Shown: positions 1-10,151, numbered from the stretch's first letter. The stretch is 64,000 bases of DNA from Clostridia bacterium (GCA_017429505.1 JAFROW010000005.1:62001-126000); one strand, 5' to 3'. Numbers and translations: made by a program. The notes: generated by a model from the sequence alone, not told the origin.

Positions 1-165
1 CAAAACTTGCAAGCAATTCATCTTGTTTTTCTAGTAGATTGTTAGAATATGGAAAACCAATTTATAAAAATAATGCTATACAAAATGGAATAAATTTTGC
101 GGAGACGAATATACATTAAATAAAATACTATTTAATGGTTTTAGTGTATATTTTCCCTGCATAAC

Positions 166-246
166 GTGATTAATATATAAATTTTTTAGGCACCTCCAAG
201 TGATACCCACTCGGTTACCTCCTAAAATAATTTATATATTAATCAC
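166..246. repeat. Long inverted repeat with 25-nt arms
   Basis: The arm at 166-190 (starting GTGATTAATATATAAAT) is nearly the exact reverse complement of the arm at 221-246. The 30-nt centre contains a smaller hairpin, CCAAGTG against CACTCGG with one mismatch. The arm is too long and the tail too T-poor for an ordinary terminator. It may be a structured RNA or a palindromic mobile repeat; I found no second copy in the window. Confidence 0.6.
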
Positions 247-303
247 TTGCGCGGGATTTAAGTGAATTTAGTCTAAATAATAACAAAAAATTCTGGCAAG
301 TAC

Positions 304-332
304 TTGACAAATACTATAATTTCTGTTATATT
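304..332 (+). promoter_or_regulatory. Sigma-70 type promoter of tRNA-Gly
   Basis: Perfect TTGACA at 304-309, a 17-bp spacer, and TATATT at 327-332. The tRNA begins 12 bases after the -10 box, so transcription would start very close to the tRNA 5' end. Confidence 0.8.
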
Positions 333-344
333 AGTATTTGAGTT

Positions 345-420
345 GCGGGAATAGCTCAGTTGATAGAGCGCTGCCTTGCCAAGGCAGAGGTCGCGGGTTT
401 GAGCCCCGTTTCCCGCTCCA
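345..420 (+). tRNA. tRNA-Gly(GCC)
   Basis: A full 76-nt cloverleaf with encoded CCA. The acceptor stem starts GCGGGAA and pairs with the TTCCCGC end. The anticodon stem CTGCC/GGCAG encloses the loop TTGCCAA, which gives anticodon GCC. The T-arm GCGGG-TTTGAGC-CCCGT is standard. Confidence 0.96.
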
Positions 421-504
421 ATTTTTATTTTAATAATTATTTTCTTGCACTAATCCAAATTCTTTTATATTAAATTATGCAAAATTATGTAATTTATAAA
501 TTAC

Positions 505-578
505 GGCGACATAGCCAAGTGGTAAGGCACGAGTCTGCAAAACTCTGATCCCCGGTTCAAATCCGGGTGTCGCCTCCA
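505..578 (+). tRNA. tRNA-Cys(GCA)
   Basis: A full 74-nt cloverleaf with encoded CCA. Acceptor GGCGACA pairs with TGTCGCC, and the anticodon stem GAGT/ACTC holds the GCA anticodon. It sits 84 bases after tRNA-Gly and is followed by a terminator, so the two may form one short transcription unit. Confidence 0.96.
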
Positions 579-582
579 AATA

Positions 583-614
583 AAACTACTACAATTAAGT
601 AGTAGTTTTTATTT
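583..614 (+). terminator. Terminator after tRNA-Cys
   Basis: Ten-base-pair stem AAACTACTAC / GTAGTAGTTT with a 6-nt loop, followed by a T-rich tail. Confidence 0.85.
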
Positions 615-859
615 TACTTTATTTTCTTTTTTTAGTTAAAAATATATTTGATATATTTAAAATTTTTATCACTTCTGTTATTCCATTTTCAAATTCTTCC
701 ATTTTATCAAATGTCTCCTTTTTTGTTACTTTACAATCACTTTCAAACTATGTCAAGTTTTAGCTTGTATTTTTTCAAAAAATAATGTATATTGTTAAAA
801 ATAGAGTTTGAAGGAATTATTATATATTTTACTTCAAATAGAGAGGAATAGAATTTTAT

Positions 860-2185
860 ATGAAAATAACAAGATATGAAACAAATTTTAATAAAAAACT
901 ATTTTTTAACAAAAATGAATTAAAAGTAAAAAGAATGCCAAAAAGATTTGAAAGCCACCTTATAAACATATATCCAGAAATAACATATCAAAAAATAATA
1001 GGCTTTGGTGGAGCTGTTACAGAGGCATCAGGATTTGCTTTTAGTAAGCTTCCCAAAGAAAAACAAGAAAATCTTATAAATGATTATTTTTCTACTGAGG
1101 GTATAAATTATTCTATAGCTAGAATTCCAATCGGAAGCTGTGACTTTTCGATTAAACCTTATGCTTATGCATCAAAACGTGACTTATCTGATTTTAGCAT
1201 AGATAAAGATAAACAATATATAATTCCGTTTTTAAAAAATGCTTTTGAAAAAAATCCAAATATTGAATTACTTGCATCTCCTTGGAGCCCACCTTGGTTT
1301 ATGAAAAATACAAGATTAGTTGTTTTAGGAGGGAAACTACGCTTTAGCTATAAACAAAAATGGGCAGACTATTTTGCAAAATTTATAAGTGCATACAAAG
1401 ATGAAGGTTTTAATATAAATTATGTAACAATTCAAAATGAACCAAATGCAATTCAAATTTGGGAGTCTTGTCTATATGATGCGAAGCATGAGGCAAATTT
1501 TGCTATAAATTATCTGTACCCTACTTTTAAAAAAAATAATATAGATACAAAGATTTTAATTTGGGACCATAATAAAGATAGAGTATATACAAGAGCAAAA
1601 GAAGAACTTTCTGTAAAAGATGGTGATGAAGCTATTTCAGGAGTAGCATTTCATTACTATTCTGGAGATCATTTTGAAAATTTAAAACTATTTCATGATA
1701 TGTATCCTGATAAATTGCTAATCCATACAGAATGTTGTACAGGCTACTCTAATTTTAAGCAATGTGACGAAATCCCAAATGGAGAGCTTTATGGACACGA
1801 AATTTGTGGTGACTTAAATTCAGGTGCAAATGCATTTATAGATTGGAACATAATGCTTGATCACGAAGGTGGGCCAAATCATAAACAAAATTTTTGTAAT
1901 AGCCCTGCTATGTTAAATGAAGATTCTTCTGACTATATTAAAAATTTAACATATTATTATATTGGTCACTTTAGTAAATTTATTCAAGTTGGAGCCGAAA
2001 GAATTGCATATAGCAAATATACAGATAAGCTTGAAATGTGTAGCTTTAAAAATCCTGATGGTTCCATTGCTGTTGTCATTATGAATAAATTTGATTGGGA
2101 TATTGATTATAATTTGTGCATTAATGAGAATTTAGTTCATGATACAATGGGAAGTCATTCGATTGTAACTTTAATTTTGAGTTAA
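860..2185 (+). CDS. GH30-family glycoside hydrolase (glucosylceramidase-like)
   Basis: A 441-residue enzyme of the glycoside hydrolase 30 type, which cleaves beta-linked glucosyl, xylosyl or related bonds by a retaining mechanism. Seen in the sequence: the N-terminal GFGGAVTEASG motif, SPWSPPWFM near residue 140, the acid/base glutamate in IQNEPN near 195, and the nucleophile glutamate in HTECC near 292. There is no signal peptide, so it should act in the cytoplasm on imported oligosaccharides or glycosides. The start follows GAGAGG by a slightly long gap. It is a single-gene unit between a tRNA terminator and its own terminator. Exact substrate cannot be told; beta-glucosidase, beta-1,6-glucanase and glucosylceramidase activities all occur in the family. 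Confidence 0.85.
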   Translation: MKITRYETNFNKKLFFNKNELKVKRMPKRFESHLINIYPEITYQKIIGFGGAVTEASGFAFSKLPKEKQENLINDYFSTEGINYSIARIPIGSCDFSIKPYAYASKRDLSDFSIDKDKQYIIPFLKNAFEKNPNIELLASPWSPPWFMKNTRLVVLGGKLRFSYKQKWADYFAKFISAYKDEGFNINYVTIQNEPNAIQIWESCLYDAKHEANFAINYLYPTFKKNNIDTKILIWDHNKDRVYTRAKEELSVKDGDEAISGVAFHYYSGDHFENLKLFHDMYPDKLLIHTECCTGYSNFKQCDEIPNGELYGHEICGDLNSGANAFIDWNIMLDHEGGPNHKQNFCNSPAMLNEDSSDYIKNLTYYYIGHFSKFIQVGAERIAYSKYTDKLEMCSFKNPDGSIAVVIMNKFDWDIDYNLCINENLVHDTMGSHSIVTLILS

Positions 2186-2190
2186 TATCC

Positions 2191-2238
2191 GAAAAGCGGT
2201 ACATTCTTCTTTCAAAAACTGCACCGCTTTTCTTTTTT
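2191..2238 (+). terminator. Terminator after the GH30 gene
   Basis: Stem GAAAAGCGGT / ACCGCTTTTC with a 22-nt loop and a following T run. Confidence 0.8.
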
Positions 2239-2286
2239 ATTCCAAAAATTATAGAACTGCTTACATATATATCAAATCATTTTCTC

Positions 2287-2781
2287 TTATTTTTCAAACA
2301 AAATCACTTTATCCTTCTTTAAAGACTGCTTCACATCTATTACTCTTTGATTTGAAGAACCTTTCCATTTTAGAGTCGGATTATGTAATTCGTCTACATA
2401 TTGTCCATCTACTAAAACATCTACATAATTCAGTACAGGTTTTTCTTTTAAATATTTTTCAAAAGTAAATCCTGACCATACCCATAAAGTTTTGTTCGGA
2501 AATTTTTCTTTAAATGCTTTTGCTAGTTTTGTAGTTCCCTCAATATTTTTTGGATGCATTGGTTCTCCTCCAAGTATCGAAAGTCCTTCTACATATTCTT
2601 TATCACAAGCATTAAGTACTTTTTCTATTGTTTCATCTGTAAATTTCTCTCCACCATCAAATCCCCATGTCTCTTGATTAAAACAATTTTTGCAATGAAA
2701 TTCACATCCTTGCATAAATATTGAAACTCTAACTCCAGGTCCATTTGCTATATCCATTTTTCTAATTTTATTATATCTCAT
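2287..2781 (-). CDS. nrdG: Anaerobic ribonucleotide reductase activating enzyme
   Basis: A 164-residue radical SAM enzyme that makes the glycyl radical on NrdD by cleaving S-adenosylmethionine. The [4Fe-4S] ligands are in GCEFHCKNC near residues 25-33 (the CxxxCxxC motif), followed by the GGEP motif (LGGEPM) near 72. Its length is normal for NrdG. A GAGGAG ribosome binding site lies 10 bases before the ATG. It is downstream of nrdD, 153 bases away, with a structured repeat element in the gap, so expression from the nrdD transcript may pass through that structure. Its activity implies oxygen-free growth. Confidence 0.95.
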   Translation of the reverse strand: MRYNKIRKMDIANGPGVRVSIFMQGCEFHCKNCFNQETWGFDGGEKFTDETIEKVLNACDKEYVEGLSILGGEPMHPKNIEGTTKLAKAFKEKFPNKTLWVWSGFTFEKYLKEKPVLNYVDVLVDGQYVDELHNPTLKWKGSSNQRVIDVKQSLKKDKVILFEK

Positions 2782-2827
2782 TTAAGCCATCTCCTCTATT
2801 AGTTGTTTTTCCATTGAAAAAGAATTG

Positions 2828-2921
2828 GTCTTTTGGCTAGGTAAAATTTATTCAAAAGGTAAAGAAGCGTACTTTGTGTACGTGACTGCGTTTTGAATGA
2901 ATTTTAACAATGCCAAAAGTC
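2828..2921. repeat. Structured palindromic element, copy A
   Basis: Three nested stems can be drawn: P1 CTTTTGGC (2830-2837) with GCCAAAAG (2912-2919); P2, 16 bp, 2842-2857 with 2891-2906, one wobble; P3 CGTAC/GTACG at 2868-2882. Unpaired parts TAGG, AAAGAAG and GTGACTGCG are nearly the same in a second copy at 13357-13450, while the stems differ with base pairing kept. It lies between nrdD and nrdG. Confidence 0.75.
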
Positions 2922-2934
2922 AATTATTTTTCAA

Positions 2935-5127
2935 TTAATCTAAATCTTTGTTATCAATATGTAATACTCTTTCCTTAATTTCTTGTGTTCTTCCTTTATT
3001 CCAAAAATTGCTTCCAATATAACCACATGTACGTCTTGCAACATTTAAAGTTTTATGATCTCTATTTCCGCAGTTTGGGCAATACCATTCTAGGTTTTCA
3101 TCTATTAGGATTTCTCCATCAAATCCACATTGTTGGCAATAGTCTGATTTTGTATTTAATTCTGCATACATTATGTTATCATATATAAATTTGATTATTT
3201 GTATTACAACTTCTAAGTTATTTTGTAAGTTTGGAGTTTCTACATAAGATATAGCTCCACCTGGGCTTAGTTTTTGGAATTCACTTTCTATTTTTAATTT
3301 TTCAAATGCATCTATTTCTTCAAATACAGGAATATGATATGAATTTGTAATATATCCTCTGTCTGTAATTCCTTTAACTTTTCCAAATCTCTTTTGTAAA
3401 CATTTAGCAAATTTATATGTTGTAGATTCAATTGGTGTTCCATAAACACTATAGTCAATATCTTCTGCTTCTTTCCATTCTTTGCATTTATCATTCATTT
3501 TTTGCATTACTTTTAGTCCAAATTCTTTTCCTTTTCCGTCGTCTGTGTGGCTATGTCCTGTCATAAATTTAACACATTCATAAAGTCCCGCATATCCTAA
3601 AGATATTGTAGAATATCCTCCATGTAATAAATCATGTATGCTTTCACCTTTTTCTAGTCTTGCTAATGCTCCATGTTGCCATAGAATTGGTGCTACATCA
3701 CTTGTTGCTTTTGCAAGTCTTTCGTGTCTTACTTGTAAAGCTCTATGACATAATTCAAGTCTATCTTCAAATATCTTCCAGAATAATTCGAAATCTTTGT
3801 CTGAAGATAAAGCAACATCTACTAAGTTTATTGTAACCACTCCTTGGTTAAATCTTCCGTAATATTTACCTTTTCCTTCTACGTAATTTTTAGCTTTTGC
3901 AACATTTCCTCTACTTATAGATCTATCTGGTGTTAAGAATGAACGACATCCCATGCATGGATAACATTCTCCTTCTCCATACTCGTTTTTCTTTAATTCT
4001 TTCATTACTTTTTCTGAAATATAATCTGGAACCATTCTCTTTGCTGTACATTTTGCAGCAAGTTCTGTTAAATACCAATATTTGCTATTTTCATGCATAT
4101 TATCTTCTTCTAATACATATAGAAGTTTTGGGAATGCAGGTGTTATATATACACCTTTTTCATTTTTCATTCCAAGAATTCTTTGTTTTAGGAATTCTTC
4201 TATAATCATAGCAAGTTCTTCTTTATATTCTTCTGTCTCTCCTAAATAGAAACATACACTTAAAAATGGTGCTTGTCCATTAGTTGTTGTCATTGAATTT
4301 ATCTGATATTGGAAAGTTTGAACTCCATCTTCAATTTCTTTCTTTAAATCTTGCTTTGCAAAATTTTTAACTTGATCTTTTGGAAGTCCTCTCTTTTCAT
4401 ATTTTTCTACATATTTGTTGTAGCTATCTCTTACAAATGGTGCTAAATGTGTCATTGTAACTGTTGCACCACCATATTGGCTTGATGTAGCTGCAGTTAT
4501 TATTTGTGTTGCAATTGTCATCGCTGTTAAAAATTTGTGTGGTTTTTCAATTAAAACACCATTTATATTTGTTCCATTTTGTAACATATCTTCTAAGTTT
4601 ATTAAATCACAATTGTGTAAAGCATTTTGTGCAAAATAATCTGCATCGTGGAAGTGGATTATTCCTTCATCATGAGCTTTAACAACATCTTCTGGAAGTA
4701 AAAACCTTCTTGTAATATCTGTACTTGTTATTCCTGCTAAATAATCTCTTTGTGTTGTAACAACTGTTGAATTTTTGTTAGAGTTTTCTGTGTTCCAATA
4801 TTCGCTTTCTCCATCGATTAATTCTTTTATTGTTTGGTCTGTTGTATTTGCTTTTCTTACTAATTCTCTTGTGTAACGATATGTAATATATTTTTTGGCT
4901 AATAGGTATTTACCCATTTCCATTAATTTTTGTTCGATAATATCTTGAATATCTTCAACTAGCATTCTCTTTTTGTCTAATTCTTCGATATATTTTATTA
5001 TTTCTTGAATTCCTTCTTTTGAAATTTTTTCTCTTCCTTTGACTTCCGCATTTGCTTTTTGAATAGCTGTACGTATTTTTTCTCTATCGTAATCAACTAT
5101 TGTTCCGTCTCTTTTTACGATTTTCAT
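2935..5127 (-). CDS. nrdD: Anaerobic (class III) ribonucleoside-triphosphate reductase
   Basis: A 730-residue glycyl-radical enzyme that reduces ribonucleoside triphosphates to deoxy forms without oxygen. The first ~90 residues are the regulatory ATP-cone (VKRDGTIVDYDREKI). The C-terminal part has a zinc site (CQQC and CPNC) and the glycyl radical loop RRTCGYIG near residue 700. I place the start at the ATG preceded by AAGGAAGGGG rather than at an upstream in-frame ATG, because only this one has a ribosome binding site and it starts exactly at the ATP-cone. nrdG follows on the same strand. It should be the main source of DNA precursors in this anaerobe. Confidence 0.97.
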   Translation of the reverse strand: MKIVKRDGTIVDYDREKIRTAIQKANAEVKGREKISKEGIQEIIKYIEELDKKRMLVEDIQDIIEQKLMEMGKYLLAKKYITYRYTRELVRKANTTDQTIKELIDGESEYWNTENSNKNSTVVTTQRDYLAGITSTDITRRFLLPEDVVKAHDEGIIHFHDADYFAQNALHNCDLINLEDMLQNGTNINGVLIEKPHKFLTAMTIATQIITAATSSQYGGATVTMTHLAPFVRDSYNKYVEKYEKRGLPKDQVKNFAKQDLKKEIEDGVQTFQYQINSMTTTNGQAPFLSVCFYLGETEEYKEELAMIIEEFLKQRILGMKNEKGVYITPAFPKLLYVLEEDNMHENSKYWYLTELAAKCTAKRMVPDYISEKVMKELKKNEYGEGECYPCMGCRSFLTPDRSISRGNVAKAKNYVEGKGKYYGRFNQGVVTINLVDVALSSDKDFELFWKIFEDRLELCHRALQVRHERLAKATSDVAPILWQHGALARLEKGESIHDLLHGGYSTISLGYAGLYECVKFMTGHSHTDDGKGKEFGLKVMQKMNDKCKEWKEAEDIDYSVYGTPIESTTYKFAKCLQKRFGKVKGITDRGYITNSYHIPVFEEIDAFEKLKIESEFQKLSPGGAISYVETPNLQNNLEVVIQIIKFIYDNIMYAELNTKSDYCQQCGFDGEILIDENLEWYCPNCGNRDHKTLNVARRTCGYIGSNFWNKGRTQEIKERVLHIDNKDLD

Positions 5128-5253
5128 TGTAATCCCCTTCCTTTTATAATTGGTATTTTGCTTTAAAGTATTGATAATCTGCACAAAATGATTTTTATGT
5201 GTTTTGATTTTTCTTTACTTTATCTGTTAAAAATTATAGCATTCAAAAAGCAA

Positions 5254-5279
5254 AAATCTGTTGCAATTGCAACAGATTT
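5254..5279 (-). terminator. Perfect palindrome, likely terminator of the GltD-like gene
   Basis: AAATCTGTTGCAA pairs perfectly with TTGCAACAGATTT, with T-rich sequence on both sides. It separates the GltD-like gene from nrdD and could work in both directions. Confidence 0.7.
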
Positions 5280-5355
5280 ATTTTTTTAATTTTAATTTCG
5301 CTTATTTGTTGAACTTACGGAAATATTACATTTGTGTTACAAGAATCGCTACTAT

Positions 5356-6594
5356 TTATGTTAAATCAATTTGTTTTGCAACTTCTCTTCCACTTTTTGC
5401 TGCCCATGCAATAGTTGATATATTTCCTGATAAATCACCAATAGCATAGATTTCCGGATTTGAAGTTAATCCATTTTTATCTACTTTTATGTATCCTTTC
5501 TCATTTAATTCTAATCCTATATTTTTTATAAAATCTGCAGGGCGTGAACCAATTGCCATAACAATATAATCCACATTCATAAAGTAATTGCTATTTTCTA
5601 TTTCTACAGGAATAGGTCGAGTTTCTCCTTGTTTTTCTATAAGTTCTGTTTTTATTACTTCTATTGTCTGGACATGTTTTTCTCCGACAATTTTCTTTAT
5701 ATTGTGTTGAAATAAAAACTCAACGTCTTCATTTATAGCATCTTCTATTTCTTTTTGCTCAGCAGGCATTTGCTCTCTTGCTCTTCTATATACTACTATT
5801 ACTTTTTTTGCACCAAGCCTCTTTATAGTTCTTGCCGCATCCATAGCAACATTTCCACCACCATTAACTACAACAATTTTTCCCTCATAGTTTGGGTGAT
5901 TATTATATTCTAAAAGTTCATTTGCACCAAAAACTCCTTTTAAACTTTCTCCTTCTATATTAATTTTTGAAGAAATATTTGCACCAAAAGCTAAAATAAT
6001 ATTGTCGTATTTTTTTTCTAACTCTTTTAAATCAAGATTTCTTCCAAGTTCTTGATTATACTTTACATCAATTCCTAATTCTAAAATTTTGTCAATAGAT
6101 TTTTTTATAATTTCTCGTGGAAGCCTAAACTCAGGTATACCATGAATTAATAGTCCACCTAAATAATTATATTTTTCATATATTGTTACACTGTTTCCTG
6201 TTCTTGCAAGAAATGCTGCTGCTGTAAGTCCAGCAGGACCTCCACCTATAATTGCAACATTCTTACTTTGTTTTATTATTTTTTCTATTTTATATCCTTC
6301 TTTAATTGCTATATCTCCAACAAAAGCCTCTAAATCGCCTATATTAACAGGATCACCTTTTATTCCTCTTACACATGAACCCATACATTGTTTATAGTGT
6401 GGACATATTCTACCACATATAGCAGGTAGAACTGTTGTTTCACACAAAATATCATATGCTTTTTTATAATCTCCTTCTTTAATTGCACTTATAAATGAAG
6501 GAATGTCATTATTTAAAGGACATCCTTTTTTTGAGCATGGTTTGTTTTTACAATTCAAACACATACTAGCTTTTACTTCTATATTATTAATCAT
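5356..6594 (-). CDS. GltD-like NAD(P)-dependent iron-sulfur flavoprotein
   Basis: A 412-residue oxidoreductase like the small subunit of glutamate synthase. The first ~110 residues hold cysteines in the pattern CLNCKNKPC...GCP and CGRICPHYKQCMGSC, typical of the Fer4_20 domain that binds two [4Fe-4S] clusters. An FAD-binding GGGPAG motif follows near residue 117 and an NAD(P)-binding GGGNVAMDAA near 248; the end has the AIGDLSG FAD-contact motif. No large glutamate synthase subunit is adjacent, so it may pass electrons from NAD(P)H to another partner. Related stand-alone proteins include sulfide dehydrogenase and dihydropyrimidine dehydrogenase subunits. The substrate is unknown. Confidence 0.85.
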   Translation of the reverse strand: MINNIEVKASMCLNCKNKPCSKKGCPLNNDIPSFISAIKEGDYKKAYDILCETTVLPAICGRICPHYKQCMGSCVRGIKGDPVNIGDLEAFVGDIAIKEGYKIEKIIKQSKNVAIIGGGPAGLTAAAFLARTGNSVTIYEKYNYLGGLLIHGIPEFRLPREIIKKSIDKILELGIDVKYNQELGRNLDLKELEKKYDNIILAFGANISSKINIEGESLKGVFGANELLEYNNHPNYEGKIVVVNGGGNVAMDAARTIKRLGAKKVIVVYRRAREQMPAEQKEIEDAINEDVEFLFQHNIKKIVGEKHVQTIEVIKTELIEKQGETRPIPVEIENSNYFMNVDYIVMAIGSRPADFIKNIGLELNEKGYIKVDKNGLTSNPEIYAIGDLSGNISTIAWAAKSGREVAKQIDLT

Positions 6595-6698
6595 TTTTCT
6601 CTTTCCTCTACATTAAATTCATCCATCAATAATTTTTTGCCTTTTCTTTAACGATCCATTGAGAATTTATCCATTCTAATAATATTGCATATATCACT

Positions 6699-7259
6699 TT
6701 ATTTCATGTCTCCTTCTTTATATTGTTTTATCATTTTTAAATCTTTTAAAAAATCAATCTTTTTAGTCTCGTCTCTAAGAAGTGCAGCAGGATGCCAAGT
6801 AGGCAAATACATTATTCCCCTTTTTTCTATCCAATTTCCTCTTACCGCAGTAATTTTATATTCTTTTCCTAAAATGTTTTGAAGCGCTGTCCTACCTAGC
6901 AATACAATTATTTTAGGCTTAATAATCATAACTTGATTTCGAAGATAATCCATACAAGCTTTAATTTCATCTTCTTCAGGATCTCTATTATTGGGAGGTC
7001 TACATTTTACAACATTTGCAATATAAATCTCTTCTCTTTTAATTCCAACTACATCAAAAGCTTTGTTCATAAGCTGGCCTGCTTTTCCAACAAATGGCTC
7101 TCCCTGTCTATCTTCGTCACCACCCGGTCCTTCTCCTATAAACATTATATCTGCTTTTTCATTTCCAACACCAAATACTACATTTTGCCTTGTAGTACAT
7201 AATTTGCACTTTTTGCAATCTATGCAACTTTGTTTTAGTTCTTCCAAATTTTCGTACAT
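6699..7259 (-). CDS. Family 4 uracil-DNA glycosylase
   Basis: A 186-residue [4Fe-4S] uracil-DNA glycosylase that removes uracil from DNA as the first step of base excision repair. Motifs seen: the paired cysteines CKKCKLC near the start, [19 protein letters not shown] for the active-site loop, and the [10 protein letters not shown] loop near the C-terminus. The start is set at the ATG 7 bases after AAAGGAG; an earlier in-frame codon would overlap the amylase gene and has no binding site. The gene begins only a few bases after the amylase stop, so the two are probably cotranscribed. Confidence 0.9.
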   Translation of the reverse strand: MYENLEELKQSCIDCKKCKLCTTRQNVVFGVGNEKADIMFIGEGPGGDEDRQGEPFVGKAGQLMNKAFDVVGIKREEIYIANVVKCRPPNNRDPEEDEIKACMDYLRNQVMIIKPKIIVLLGRTALQNILGKEYKITAVRGNWIEKRGIMYLPTWHPAALLRDETKKIDFLKDLKMIKQYKEGDMK

Positions 7260-7270
7260 TTTTTGCTCCT

Positions 7271-8713
7271 TTACTTTAATATCCAAACAGATACTGACTT
7301 CCCTCTAACTCTAAAATTGCCAAATCCTTCGTCATCTATAAAAATCTCATCTTCGCAATTTCCAAGTATATCTACAAATGACTTTCCGGCAAACTTCTTT
7401 CCTATATACATTCTTTTTTCTCCATCTCCTGCATTTGATATAACTACTGCTAAACCTGAATCTGAGTGTTCTTCGTCTCCTTCTCTTGTCCATCCAATGT
7501 AATTTAGATTATCTAAATAATCTGTTTGATTTCCGTATGCTTTTTCTTTTCGAAGTTTTAAAAGTAAACTTAACTTTTCTGTGGCTAAAACATTATCATG
7601 TGGTATTCCATACATATCCCCATAAAATACACATGGATAACCTTCATTTCGAAGTAAAATTATACTATATGCAGGTAATTTGAACCAGTTGTTTATAAAA
7701 CTTTGAAGGCTTTGTCCTGGCTGAGTATCATGATTATCTACAAAAGTTACAGCCTTTGCAGGGTTTTCTTTCATTAAAGTGTGGTCTAAAATTTTAGATA
7801 AATCATAATTATCATCTAATGAAGCATAATAAAAATTATAATGCAAAGGTACGTCAAATAAAGAAATTTGACCTTCTGTTTCTTCTATGTACCTATGCAA
7901 TTTAGATATATCTCCTGACCAATATTCTCCAACAGAAAATAAATCCGGCTTTATTTTTTCTGTTATTTTCTTTATAAAATCTCTATAAAATCCTGCATTA
8001 ATGTGTTTTATTGCATCTAGCCTAAATCCATCTACACCAGTTTCTTCTAGATACCATTTCGCCCATTTATCTAGTTCTTCTATAACTTCAGGGTTTCCAA
8101 AATCTATGTCTGCACCCATAAGATAATCAAAATTTCCAAATTCACCATCAACTGCATCATCCCATTTTTTGTCTTTAAATTTGAAAATTGCATGTTCTCC
8201 TGATTTATCATCATAATCTATCCCATGAAAGTGTGTCCAATTCCATTCAAAATCTGAATATTTACGCTTTCTTCCTGGGAATGTAAACTTTGTTGCAACT
8301 CTTACTATTTCTTGCCCTGAGACTTCTTTATAGTGGTCACCCCAATCAACTTTAGTAGCAGGAATTGTTTGTAACATATCTGCTCCCATCTTATGATTTA
8401 GAACTATATCAGCATAAGTTTCTATACCAACTTGTTTTAATGCTTTTATACATTCAATATATTCATCCTTTGATCCATATTTTGTTTTTATAGTTCCTTT
8501 TTGATCAAACTCACCTAAATCATATAAATCGTAAACTCCATAACCTACTTCATCTTTTCCACCTATTCCTTTAAATGCAGGTGGTAACCAAAGAGCAGTA
8601 ATTCCCAATTCTGAAAGTTTTTCTGCATCTCTTCTTGCTTTATTCCATAAATTTTGCTCACAATTTAAGTACCATTCAAAATATTGCATTATTGTTCCAT
8701 TTATTTTGTTCAT
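7271..8713 (-). CDS. Cytoplasmic alpha-amylase (GH13)
   Basis: A 480-residue GH13 enzyme that hydrolyses alpha-1,4-glucan bonds in starch, glycogen or maltodextrins. The conserved regions are present: [17 protein letters not shown] with the nucleophile Asp near residue 231, VGEYW with the acid/base Glu near 261, and FVDNHDTQ near 326. There is no signal peptide, and the opening [11 protein letters not shown] matches the liquefying-type cytoplasmic amylases (GH13 subfamily 5). It heads a unit with the uracil-DNA glycosylase. The likely role is breakdown of stored glycogen or imported dextrins. Confidence 0.92.
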   Translation of the reverse strand: MNKINGTIMQYFEWYLNCEQNLWNKARRDAEKLSELGITALWLPPAFKGIGGKDEVGYGVYDLYDLGEFDQKGTIKTKYGSKDEYIECIKALKQVGIETYADIVLNHKMGADMLQTIPATKVDWGDHYKEVSGQEIVRVATKFTFPGRKRKYSDFEWNWTHFHGIDYDDKSGEHAIFKFKDKKWDDAVDGEFGNFDYLMGADIDFGNPEVIEELDKWAKWYLEETGVDGFRLDAIKHINAGFYRDFIKKITEKIKPDLFSVGEYWSGDISKLHRYIEETEGQISLFDVPLHYNFYYASLDDNYDLSKILDHTLMKENPAKAVTFVDNHDTQPGQSLQSFINNWFKLPAYSIILLRNEGYPCVFYGDMYGIPHDNVLATEKLSLLLKLRKEKAYGNQTDYLDNLNYIGWTREGDEEHSDSGLAVVISNAGDGEKRMYIGKKFAGKSFVDILGNCEDEIFIDDEGFGNFRVRGKSVSVWILK

Positions 8714-8763
8714 TTATTTACCTGCTTTCTTATATTGTTTGTTTCCAATTATATCACTGAGAT

Positions 8764-8804
8764 AAAAAAATAGCAAGGATTTACAATTAATTGTATTCCT
8801 TGCT
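8764..8804 (-). terminator. Terminator of tuf
   Basis: Stem AGCAAGGA / TCCTTGCT with an inner ATACAATTAATTGTA palindrome, followed on the minus strand by a run of T. Confidence 0.85.
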
Positions 8805-8824
8805 TTAATATTAATTTGCTAAAA

Positions 8825-10027
8825 CTAAGCTAAGATATCTGAAACAACTCCAGAACCTACTGTACGTCCACCTTCACGAATAGCGAATCTTAATCCTTTT
8901 TCGATAGCGATTGGAGTAATAAGTTCGATTGTCATTGTTACATTGTCTCCTGGCATAACCATTTCTGTTCCAGCTGCTAATTCAATAACACCAGTAACGT
9001 CTGTTGTTCTGAAATAGAATTGTGGTCTGTATCCATTGAAGAATGGTGTATGACGTCCACCTTCTTCTTTTGTTAATACATAAACTTCAGCTGTAAATTT
9101 AGTATGTGGATTGATGCTTCCTGGTTTTGCAAGAACTTGACCTCTTTCAACGTCTTTTCTATCAATTCCTCTTAATAATGCTCCTGCATTGTCTCCAGCT
9201 TCTGCTGAATCTAATGATTTTCTGAACATTTCTAGTCCTGTTATAACAGTTTTCTTTCTTTCTGTAGAAAGTCCAATGATTTCTACTTCTTCACCAACTT
9301 TAACTTGACCTCTTTCAACTCTACCAGTTACAACTGTTCCACGTCCTGTGATTGTCATAACGTCTTCAATTGGCATTAAGAATGGTTGATCAACTGGTCT
9401 TTCTGGTGTTGGGATATAGCTATCAACTGCATCCATTAATTCTTTAATTGGTTTGTAAACATCATCATTAGGATCTGTTGAAGATGATTCTAATACGTTT
9501 AATGAAGATCCTTTTACGATTGGAATTTCGTCTCCTGGGAAACCATATTCAGACAATAAGTCTCTAACTTCCATTTCAACTAATTCTAATAATTCTGGGT
9601 CATCTACCATATCGCATTTATTTAAGTAAACAACGATATATTTAACTCCAACTTGTCTAGCTAATAAGATGTGCTCTCTTGTTTGAGGCATTGGTCCATC
9701 AGCTGCAGAAACAACTAATATTGCTCCATCCATTTGAGCTGCACCTGTGATCATGTTTTTAACATAGTCAGCGTGTCCTGGGCAGTCAACGTGTGCATAG
9801 TGTCTGTTTTCTGTTTCATATTCTACGTGAGCTGTGTTGATTGTGATTCCTCTTGCCTTTTCTTCTGGTGCTCCGTCGATTTGATCATAAGCTGTGTATT
9901 GTGCCTTTCCTAATAATCCTAAATATTTTGTAATAGCTGCTGTTGTTGTTGTTTTTCCATGGTCTACGTGTCCGATAGTACCAATGTTAACGTGTGGCTT
10001 TGTTCTTTCAAACTTTGCTTTTGCCAT
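8825..10027 (-). CDS. tuf: Translation elongation factor Tu
   Basis: A 400-residue GTPase that carries aminoacyl-tRNA to the ribosome. The P-loop GHVDHGKT, the DCPGHADY switch and NKCDM are intact, followed by the two beta-barrel domains ending in the usual [16 protein letters not shown]. The ribosome binding site AAAGGAGG is strong. Although it follows the str operon genes, it has its own promoter and terminator, which fits the high level needed for EF-Tu. Confidence 0.99.
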   Translation of the reverse strand: MAKAKFERTKPHVNIGTIGHVDHGKTTTTAAITKYLGLLGKAQYTAYDQIDGAPEEKARGITINTAHVEYETENRHYAHVDCPGHADYVKNMITGAAQMDGAILVVSAADGPMPQTREHILLARQVGVKYIVVYLNKCDMVDDPELLELVEMEVRDLLSEYGFPGDEIPIVKGSSLNVLESSSTDPNDDVYKPIKELMDAVDSYIPTPERPVDQPFLMPIEDVMTITGRGTVVTGRVERGQVKVGEEVEIIGLSTERKKTVITGLEMFRKSLDSAEAGDNAGALLRGIDRKDVERGQVLAKPGSINPHTKFTAEVYVLTKEEGGRHTPFFNGYRPQFYFRTTDVTGVIELAAGTEMVMPGDNVTMTIELITPIAIEKGLRFAIREGGRTVGSGVVSDILA

Positions 10028-10122
10028 TTTAAATTCCTCCTTTAATTTTTTGCTAAAGTTACTTTTCCGTAACTTTTAGCTAATTTATTTAATTTAAATT
10101 TAATAACTTTGTTATTGCTTGC

Positions 10123-10151
10123 ATTATATACTATTTTTTTATAAAATGCAA
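10123..10151 (-). promoter_or_regulatory. Promoter of tuf
   Basis: On the minus strand TTGCAT, a 17-bp spacer, then TATAAT. The -10 box lies about 95 bases before the tuf start codon. Confidence 0.7.

Larger units (their letters stand above)
1..344. other. Left-edge region with no clear gene
   Basis: No recognised gene lies before the first tRNA. Positions 3-119 on the plus strand form one open frame of 38 codons that runs in from the left edge and ends at TAA; it could be the tail of a gene cut by the window, but I recognise nothing in it. The rest holds a long inverted repeat and the promoter of tRNA-Gly. Confidence 0.4.

Noticed and set aside
619..702. A 27-codon minus-strand frame after tRNA-Cys with a GGAG upstream
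   Set aside because: Too short, long binding-site spacing and no recognisable content; it may be a gene remnant but cannot be supported.
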